From an uncultured Eubacteriales bacterium (GTDB lineage: Bacteria; Bacillota; Clostridia; Oscillospirales; Acutalibacteraceae), in assembly GCA_948537335.1 (NCBI GenBank), contig CAOUJG010000014.1, forward strand, positions 1-19,501: a stretch of DNA of 19,501 bases, given 5' to 3'. This document shows positions 14,476 through 19,501 of the stretch, one piece after another. The translations under genes were made by a program, and so were the position numbers. The notes beneath the pieces are model-generated. The model saw nothing but the letters and a program-made list of their open reading frames with translations, did no database searches and was not told the origin of the DNA. Within the stretch, counting starts at the first letter, position 1. The number at the start of each line of letters is the position of its first letter.

Positions 14476-15363
14476 GTGGCGTTGGATTTTAAGAGATTTT
14501 TTAAAAGCAATGGGTTCAAGCTTTTTGTTGCGTGCTGCTTTATTGCTGCGGGAATTTCCATTTTGAGCTTTGTGCCGGGCGCGAACTTTATTCCTAAAAT
14601 TGTTGACTGTGTTGTAACGCCCATGCAGATGGTATCGAACGACTTTACCGACGCGGCGACCTCGGTTTTGCCTAAAAATCAAAAAACTGCTGATGAATAT
14701 GAAAAAGAGATAAAAAATTTAAAAACCGAGCTTGTCCGTATGCGGGCGATTTTGGTGGATTATTATGATGTGAAGCGCGAGAATGCGCAATACTTGAAGT
14801 TTTATGGCTTTAAGAAGCAGAATAAATCGCTAAAATTTAAGACTGCAGAGGTTATTGCGCGGGATCCGAATGACTTTTTTTATGGCTTTACTTTGGATAA
14901 AGGTAGTAGTGACGGCGTTTGTGAAAACGATCCGGTAATTACCGAAAATGGGCTTATTGGGCGGGTTTCTGCGGTAAGGGAGCACTCTTGCCGGGTTAAG
15001 ACGATTTTGTCGCCGGAGTACAAGATGGGTGCGATTGATGCTGAAACTGGCGACAGTGGCGTTGTGACGGGCAAAAAGTCTTTGGCCGATAACAACCAGA
15101 CCGCTTTGATGTATATTTCGGCGCAGAATAAAATTAAACCTGGCGACATTATAGTCACGACGGGGCTTGGAGGCATTTGTCCCAAGGGGCTGCCCATTGG
15201 CAAGGTTATGGAGACCAAAAATGATGATTATGATTCCTCTTTTTATGCGGTGATTGAGCCGTTTGACGACGTTAAAAATGTTATTGACGTGTTTATTTTG
15301 ACGGATTTTAGCGGTAAGGGAGAGATCGCCGCAGAGCTGATGCCAAAGGCGGCGAAAAATTGA
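14476..15363 (+). CDS. mreC: Rod shape-determining protein MreC
   Basis: A 295-residue membrane protein of the elongation complex. A short cytoplasmic start (FKRFFKSNG) is followed by one membrane helix (about 15-37), a coiled-coil region (about 72-105, EYEKEIKNLKTELVRMRA) and the two beta-barrel domain with the MreC signatures FYGFTLDKGSSDGV, DPVITENGLIGRVSAV and DIIVTTGLGGICPKGLPIGKV. It lies outside the membrane, where it binds and activates penicillin-binding protein PBP2. The GTG at 14476 is close to AAGGGGG (14467-14473); an in-frame TTG at 14482 has better spacing (8 bases) and is a real alternative. A 33-base gap precedes mreD. Confidence 0.95.
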   Translation: MALDFKRFFKSNGFKLFVACCFIAAGISILSFVPGANFIPKIVDCVVTPMQMVSNDFTDAATSVLPKNQKTADEYEKEIKNLKTELVRMRAILVDYYDVKRENAQYLKFYGFKKQNKSLKFKTAEVIARDPNDFFYGFTLDKGSSDGVCENDPVITENGLIGRVSAVREHSCRVKTILSPEYKMGAIDAETGDSGVVTGKKSLADNNQTALMYISAQNKIKPGDIIVTTGLGGICPKGLPIGKVMETKNDDYDSSFYAVIEPFDDVKNVIDVFILTDFSGKGEIAAELMPKAAKN

Positions 15364-15396
15364 GGTATTTATTTTAGCGTAAAAAGGAGGGCCCTG

Positions 15397-15909
15397 ATGA
15401 GGATTGCTTACAGATGCGCGCGATTTTTTGCGTATGTTATTGAGATTTTGATGGTTTATATTTTGGAGCAGACGCCAAATTTGATTCCGAGTGTATATGG
15501 CGTGAGGCCTGTAATTTTAGTGCCGGTTGCCGTTATGATCGCGCTGTTTGAAGGTCACACGGTTGGCGCTGTGTTTGGATTTTTCATTGGGTTGCTTTTG
15601 GACGTTGGCGCAACGGGCGGCATTGGGTTTTATTCGATTGCAACGACGTGTTTGGGCTTTTTGGTTGGAAACTTTGCGCAAAAAATCATAAAGTTCAATT
15701 TGGTCACTTCAGTTGCGGTGGCGATAGCTTTTATTTTCGCTTTTTATGCCGTACATTTTTTGGTTGAGTTCTTATTTTGCGGCTATGCGGACAGATTATA
15801 TGCGCTGGTTAACCACTATTTGATAGCGGCCCTGTATACAGCGGCGCTGTCGCCTCTCATATATTTTTTTACCAAGGGGTTTGCCATCAACATAAACTAC
15901 GAGAATTGA
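15397..15909 (+). CDS. mreD: Rod shape-determining protein MreD
   Basis: A 170-residue integral membrane protein with about five to six hydrophobic helices, typical of MreD, which links MreC to the wall-synthesis machinery. The family-like segment VAVMIALFEGHTVGAVFGFFIGLLLDVG (about 49-76) contains the usual acidic-glycine turn. ATG 15397 follows AAAGGAGG with good spacing. In many relatives mreD is followed by the PBP2 gene or min genes; here neither is present within the window and a deacetylase follows instead. Confidence 0.92.
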   Translation: MRIAYRCARFFAYVIEILMVYILEQTPNLIPSVYGVRPVILVPVAVMIALFEGHTVGAVFGFFIGLLLDVGATGGIGFYSIATTCLGFLVGNFAQKIIKFNLVTSVAVAIAFIFAFYAVHFLVEFLFCGYADRLYALVNHYLIAALYTAALSPLIYFFTKGFAININYEN

Positions 15910-15981
15910 ACCGCCTGGATGTCTTATACATGCCAAAGTTCAGCATACGCTTTGCACATTTGTCGGGCGATTGTTCATTAT

Positions 15982-16010
15982 TTGCGAAGTTTTTTCATAT
16001 AGATTACAAA
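15982..16010 (+). promoter_or_regulatory. Weak candidate promoter before the deacetylase
   Basis: TTGCGA at 15982-15987 and TACAAA at 16005-16010 with 17-base spacing, in the 163-base gap after mreD. Four of six bases match at each box. No terminator was found after mreD, so read-through is equally possible. Confidence 0.3.
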
Positions 16011-16072
16011 AATGATTGCTCTTAAACGTAATGCTTGCGCGCGTGAACACCGAGAAGGGCGGATTTTTGCGT

Positions 16073-16951
16073 ATGTATGTGAACTTTAGAATAAGAAAGC
16101 CAGTGCTTGTCTTCCTAGTAGCAGCCGCATTTATCTTGGTGTGGCTGCCTTTGAGCTACGGTACGAACATGATTTTCTCGTCTGTTTCGGAGTCGGCAGA
16201 CAGCGTGAGGTTGCCAATACTCATGTATCATTCGATATTAAAGACGAACCGCGCAAAGGGCAAATTTGTTATAACTCCGGATGTATTCGAGGGCGACTTA
16301 AAGTATATAAAAGAGAATGGCTACACTACGATAGTTATGCAGGATTTGATCGACTACGTCTATGAGAATAAGGATTTGCCCGAAAAGCCGATAATGCTGA
16401 CATTTGACGACGGATATTATAACAATTATTTGTATGCGTTTCCGCTTTTGAAGGAGTATGAGTGCAAGATGGTGCTGTCTCCGATTGGCAAGCAGACCGA
16501 CATTTATAGCGAGAACAAGGACAAAAACCCAAATTATGCGCATTGCTCGTGGGGTGAGCTGAAGGAGATGCAGGATTCGGGCTTTGTTGAGATCCAAAAT
16601 CATTCTTATAACATGCACACGATTACAAGAAAGCGCCGCGGGACCAAGAAAAATCGGAGTGAGAGCTTTGAGCATTATCAAAATGCCCTCTGCAGCGATA
16701 TCGACTTGATGCAAAACAGAGTTGCCGATTTTTTGGGCACGACGCCGACGACTTTTGTGTTTCCGTTTGGCGCGGTAAGTAAGTGCTCTTTGGATATCTT
16801 GCATCAGATGGGCTTTAAGGCGACCTTGAGTTGCGAGGGCAAGATAAATAAGCTCACAAAAACGCCAGAGGGGCTGTATGGTCTTTACCGAATTTTGCGC
16901 CCGCCAAATACTTCTAGCGAGTCTTTCTTCAAAAATAAAATTGAAAAATAG
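16073..16951 (+). CDS. Membrane-anchored polysaccharide deacetylase (NodB domain)
   Basis: A 292-residue protein with an N-terminal signal anchor (about 9-29, KPVLVFLVAAAFILVWLPLSY) and an outside NodB-type domain of the CE4 esterase family. The metal and catalytic motif is LTFDDGY with D112 and D113; the metal histidines are H177 and H182 in NHSYNMH. FVFPFG supplies the usual R/P-FPFG motif. The LPILMYHSI segment (about 47-55) is typical of CE4 proteins active on wall glycans. Probable substrate is N-acetylated peptidoglycan or another surface glycan, by family and by the adjacent mreBCD and transglycosylase genes; the exact substrate cannot be read. ATG 16073 is chosen over TTG 16067 and ATG 16031; GGCGGA upstream is about 10 bases away. 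Confidence 0.9.
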   Translation: MYVNFRIRKPVLVFLVAAAFILVWLPLSYGTNMIFSSVSESADSVRLPILMYHSILKTNRAKGKFVITPDVFEGDLKYIKENGYTTIVMQDLIDYVYENKDLPEKPIMLTFDDGYYNNYLYAFPLLKEYECKMVLSPIGKQTDIYSENKDKNPNYAHCSWGELKEMQDSGFVEIQNHSYNMHTITRKRRGTKKNRSESFEHYQNALCSDIDLMQNRVADFLGTTPTTFVFPFGAVSKCSLDILHQMGFKATLSCEGKINKLTKTPEGLYGLYRILRPPNTSSESFFKNKIEK

Positions 16952-16996
16952 TAGGACATATGCAGCTTTGCGTCGAGCGGTGGCAGCTTTAATTTG

Positions 16997-17025
16997 TAGA
17001 CACAGCAGGTTTAATCGGCTATAAT
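16997..17025 (+). promoter_or_regulatory. Promoter of the transglycosylase gene
   Basis: TAGACA at 16997-17002, 17-base spacer, TATAAT at 17020-17025. The predicted transcript starts at the hairpin described next. Confidence 0.65.
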
Positions 17026-17033
17026 TATAAAGT

Positions 17034-17067
17034 GTCTGGCCAAAACTTAGATTTATTAGAGCCAGAC
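17034..17067 (+). promoter_or_regulatory. 5' end hairpin of the transglycosylase mRNA
   Basis: GTCTGGC at 17034-17040 and GCCAGAC at 17061-17067 are exact reverse complements with a 20-base AT-rich loop, beginning at about +2 to +3 of the predicted transcript. Hairpins at the 5' end often protect mRNA from decay. As DNA it could equally be a protein binding site. Confidence 0.45.
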
Positions 17068-17099
17068 GGATAGCATAGACATTGAGGGAACCGGGAATA

Positions 17100-17660
17100 A
17101 TGAATTTTAAATGCAAAAACTTGTTGGAGTGCGCTTTGGCGGCGGTGGTTGCCTTTTTTGCGCTCTATTGTGGATATATTTTTTTCTTGAAAAAGGCGTA
17201 CCCTGTGCGATATTACGACTATGTTAGCGAGAATTCCGAGAGATTTAACGTTGAAAAAGAGCTGATTTTGGCTATAATTAAGTCAGAGAGCAACTTTCGG
17301 CAGGATGCAGAGTCCAAAGCTGGCGCTATTGGTCTAATGCAGATTATGCCGGAGACTTTTGAATGGCTGCAGACTCACAAATTGGTGACGCTTTTGGACG
17401 TTGGCCACCTTAAGGACCCGCAAACAAACATCAAATATGGCGCCTATCTTTTATCGATTCTGAAAAAAAGGTATAATACTATTGTAGAGGTGGTTTGCGC
17501 GTATAATGCGGGCATCGGCACGGTGGATAAATGGCTTCGGGACGAGCGATATTCTGTCGATGGCAAGACTTTGAAGAAAATCCCGTTTCCAGATACATCC
17601 ATATACGTTGAGAATGTGCTGGAGAGCCGCAGAATGTACAAAAATTTGTATTTTAACTAA
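17100..17660 (+). CDS. Membrane-anchored lytic transglycosylase (Slt-like)
   Basis: A 186-residue protein with a signal anchor (about 8-30, LLECALAAVVAFFALYCGYIFFL) and a C-terminal SLT lysozyme-like domain (about 47-185). The catalytic glutamate is E63 in AIIKSESNF, followed by AKAGAIGLMQIMP-type residues (here SKAGAIGLMQIMPETF) and CAYNAGIGTVDKWL, the three family motifs. It cleaves the glycan strand between MurNAc and GlcNAc with formation of 1,6-anhydro ends, outside the membrane, to allow wall growth or insertion of structures. ATG 17100 is 10 bases after GAGGGA. It sits 19 bases before the aminopeptidase gene, so the two may be co-transcribed. Confidence 0.93.
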   Translation: MNFKCKNLLECALAAVVAFFALYCGYIFFLKKAYPVRYYDYVSENSERFNVEKELILAIIKSESNFRQDAESKAGAIGLMQIMPETFEWLQTHKLVTLLDVGHLKDPQTNIKYGAYLLSILKKRYNTIVEVVCAYNAGIGTVDKWLRDERYSVDGKTLKKIPFPDTSIYVENVLESRRMYKNLYFN

Positions 17661-17679
17661 ATTTGAGAGGATGATTTTT

Positions 17680-19119
17680 ATGCTTAGCAGCGAGAGTAAG
17701 CTGAAAACAGAGCCGAAGACAGAGGCCGAGAAGCTGAAAGAGAGTCTGTTTATGGAGAAAAAAAACGGAGCCTCAAGGCTGACTGGCGTGCAGATAAAGG
17801 CAGCTGACGACTTTTGCGAAGGCTATAAGGCTTTTTTGGACAACGCAAAGACAGAGCGCGAGGCGACTAGTTATGCGGTGAAGATGGCTAAAAAGGCGGG
17901 CTTTAGCAAGTTTGAAGCGGGCAAAACCTATAAACCTGGCGACAAAATTTATTATGTTAATAAGAAAAAGTCAGTGATAGTCGCGATAATCGGCAAAGAG
18001 GGCGTAAAAAATGGCGCGCAGATTGCCGTTGCGCATATTGATTCGCCAAGATTAGACATAAAGCCCAACCCGCTGTACGAGGCAAGCGATTTGGCGATGC
18101 TCAAGACGCACTATTATGGGGGCATCAAAAAATATCAGTGGACGGCGATGCCGCTTGCGCTGCATGGAAAGATCGTGAAGAAAGACGGAACCTCGGTTGA
18201 CGTGAGGATTGGCGAAGATAAGGATGATCCGGTTTTCTGCGTTACAGATTTATTGCCGCATTTGGCTAAGGAGCAAGTCGCAAAACCGCTACACAAGGCC
18301 ATTGATGCAGAAAATTTGAATATCTTGGTGGGCAGCAGACCTTTTAAAGCCGAAAAAGGCGCCGAACTGGTAAAGCTGAACATAATGAAAATCCTTAATG
18401 ATAAATATGGCGTGGTGGAATCGGACTTTTTGTCGGCTGAACTTGAGATGGTGCCAGCGTTTAAGGCTAAAGACGTCGGTTTGGACCGCAGCATGGTGGG
18501 CGCGTATGGGCATGATGACCGAGTTTGTGCGTATCCTTCATTAATGGCGGGGCTAGACTATAAAGGAGTGCCCAAAAACACCGTAATGACGGTCTTGGCG
18601 GACAAAGAAGAGACTGGCAGCGACGGTAACACCGGGATGAAGTCGGCATTTTTTATGTACTTTGTTGCGGACCTTGCCAAGATGGAGAAGGTTGACTACA
18701 AGCATGTTTTGATGAAGTCGCAGTGTCTTTCGGCCGACGTTAACGCGGCGTTTGACCCGGCCTATAGCGCGGTGTATGACCCTGCCAATAGCTGCTACAT
18801 CAACAATGGCGTCGTCATTACGAAGTACACTGGCAGCGGCGGCAAGTTTGGAACGTCGGATGCTTCGGCGGAGTTTATGGGCTATGTGCGCAATTTTCTG
18901 GAAAAGAATAAAATTCTGTGGCAGACGGGCGAGCTCGGCAAGGTAGACATCGGTGGCGGCGGAACCATTGCCAAATACATTGCGAATTTGGGCGTGGACG
19001 TGGTTGATTTGGGCGTTCCGGTGCTTTCTATGCACGCGCCGTTTGAGGTTGTCTCGAAGATAGACGTGTTTATGGCGTACAAGGCGATTACTGCGTTTTT
19101 TGACACGGACATGGAGTGA
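17680..19119 (+). CDS. apeA: M18 family aminopeptidase (aspartyl aminopeptidase type)
   Basis: A 479-residue cytoplasmic zinc peptidase that removes N-terminal residues, in this family often acidic ones, from peptides. Zinc ligands in family order are visible: H119 in VAHIDSPRL, bridging D279 in AYGHDDRVCAY, E310/E311 in ADKEETGSDG (catalytic base and ligand), D353 in LSADVNAAFDP and H452 in LSMHAPFEV. No signal peptide is present. The ATG at 17680 is 9 bases after GAGAGG (17665-17670), while ATG 17671 touches that site. The assignment to M18 is firm; the symbol apeA follows common usage for this clostridial type. A bidirectional terminator follows 57 bases after the stop. Confidence 0.95.
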   Translation: MLSSESKLKTEPKTEAEKLKESLFMEKKNGASRLTGVQIKAADDFCEGYKAFLDNAKTEREATSYAVKMAKKAGFSKFEAGKTYKPGDKIYYVNKKKSVIVAIIGKEGVKNGAQIAVAHIDSPRLDIKPNPLYEASDLAMLKTHYYGGIKKYQWTAMPLALHGKIVKKDGTSVDVRIGEDKDDPVFCVTDLLPHLAKEQVAKPLHKAIDAENLNILVGSRPFKAEKGAELVKLNIMKILNDKYGVVESDFLSAELEMVPAFKAKDVGLDRSMVGAYGHDDRVCAYPSLMAGLDYKGVPKNTVMTVLADKEETGSDGNTGMKSAFFMYFVADLAKMEKVDYKHVLMKSQCLSADVNAAFDPAYSAVYDPANSCYINNGVVITKYTGSGGKFGTSDASAEFMGYVRNFLEKNKILWQTGELGKVDIGGGGTIAKYIANLGVDVVDLGVPVLSMHAPFEVVSKIDVFMAYKAITAFFDTDME

Positions 19120-19176
19120 GATGACAGGGTTCGTTGGGCACAGATAAAATTTAATATTAATTTTGGCTATAAAAAG

Positions 19177-19219
19177 ATTCCCTTTTGTTTGATGATAATT
19201 CAAGCGGAAGGGAATTTTT
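19177..19219. terminator. Bidirectional terminator after the aminopeptidase gene
   Basis: ATTCCCTT at 19177-19184 pairs perfectly with AAGGGAAT at 19208-19215; an inner helix GTTTGA/TCAAGC extends it. T5 follows on the plus strand and, read from the other side, CTTTTT follows on the minus strand, so it can stop transcription both ways. This fits a convergent gene to the right. Confidence 0.85.
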
Positions 19220-19356
19220 GCGCCTAAAATTCCCAAATGAAGCGTTTTTTTGATAAGGCAAATTTTTAGATCTTTATGGCTGTATGGTGAAAAGGCTAAC
19301 GCACATCCAAATATTACACAAATTTCAAATATAATTGCATAAAATTTACTAAATTG

Positions 19357-19385
19357 TTGACAAAAAATAAATAAAATGATATAAT
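19357..19385 (+). promoter_or_regulatory. Consensus promoter near the right edge
   Basis: Perfect TTGACA at 19357-19362, 17-base spacer and perfect TATAAT at 19380-19385. The transcript would start near 19392 and leave the window; no ribosome binding site or ORF of size follows on the plus strand within the window. It would be antisense to the minus-strand fragment. Confidence 0.65.
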
Positions 19386-19391
19386 ATAGCC

Positions 19392-19499
19392 CTAAAAGTT
19401 AATTTTTATATTATTTATTTTGTTTATGAAATTAATTGATTCATCTGAAAATGGATGATTCTTTTCAATTTCTTCAATAACCTTAGTATTAAATTGCTT
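19392..19499 (-). CDS. Possible C-terminal end of a minus-strand protein, unidentified
   Basis: From the right edge the minus strand reads 35 codons and a TAG at 19394-19392, with a protein-like sequence (KVIEEIEKNHPFSDESINF then INKINNIKINF). The base composition is about one fifth G+C by my count, far below the neighbouring genes, so it may be foreign DNA or simply non-coding AT-rich sequence. The bidirectional terminator at 19177 would suit a convergent gene. I cannot name it, and 35 residues are too few to be sure it is coding. Confidence 0.35.
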   Translation of the reverse strand, partial: KQFNTKVIEEIEKNHPFSDESINFINKINNIKINF

Positions 19500-19501
19500 A
19501 A

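Noticed and set aside
15910..16072. Terminator or small gene in the gap after mreD
   Set aside because: No hairpin with U-tract and no ORF with a ribosome binding site could be found; only a weak promoter candidate was kept.
18553..19236. Minus-strand 227-codon ORF opposite the aminopeptidase gene
   Set aside because: Antisense to conserved zinc-ligand motifs, arginine/histidine-rich composition typical of a shadow frame.
19426..19458. Ten-residue plus-strand ORF after the right-edge promoter
   Set aside because: No ribosome binding site and too short; the overlapping minus-strand frame looks more protein-like.
1..19501. CRISPR arrays, insertion sequences, phage genes
   Set aside because: No regularly spaced repeats, transposase, integrase or terminal inverted repeats were seen.

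Overview
The window reads as chromosomal DNA of a fermentative Gram-positive anaerobe, most likely a Clostridia (Oscillospiraceae-like) member of the Bacillota. The basis is the sigma-A type promoters (TTGACA/TATAAT with 17-bp spacers), GGAGG-type ribosome binding sites, an enterococcal-type V-ATPase operon, an L10 leader before rplJ-rplL, and protein sequences that look clostridial. UGA is used as an ordinary stop (nine or more genes have sensible ends), so the code is standard. Species assignment is inference only.

Layout. (1) 1-270, minus strand: the N-terminal part of an MscS-type mechanosensitive channel running off the left edge, with its own extended -10 promoter. (2) 378-9097: a divergent promoter with a palindrome around its -10, then a complete nine-gene V/A-type ATPase operon in the order F-I-K-E-C-G-A-B-D (Enterococcus hirae ntp naming). 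The rotor-ring subunit keeps all five Na+ ligands known from E. hirae, so the enzyme is predicted to be a sodium pump. (3) 9099-10595: asnS, with a five-codon leader ORF. (4) 10634-11927: promoter, L10 leader with attenuator, rplJ (TTG start), rplL and terminator. (5) 11957-12230: a stand-alone tRNA-Gln(CUG) unit with promoter and terminator, followed by a small structured element ending in a second terminator. (6) dut. (7) 12792-13204: a monocistronic gene for a 91-residue protein with a double-glycine leader, bounded by a consensus promoter and a strong terminator. (8) 13244-15909: mreB-mreC-mreD, the cell-elongation scaffold. (9) 16073-17660: a membrane-anchored polysaccharide deacetylase and a membrane-anchored lytic transglycosylase, both probable peptidoglycan enzymes. 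(10) apeA-like M18 aminopeptidase, then a bidirectional terminator. (11) After about 19230 the base composition drops sharply; a minus-strand C-terminal coding fragment and an opposing consensus promoter lie at the right edge.

Most of the window is core housekeeping. The ATPase genes form one energy-coupling machine; mreBCD plus the deacetylase and transglycosylase make a wall-elongation neighbourhood; asnS, tRNA-Gln, rplJ and rplL serve translation. The least explained item is the double-glycine protein at 12870-13145, which has no recognisable exporter, peptidase or modification enzyme nearby. Secondary unexplained items are the structured element before dut, the palindrome at the ATPase promoter and the AT-rich right edge.
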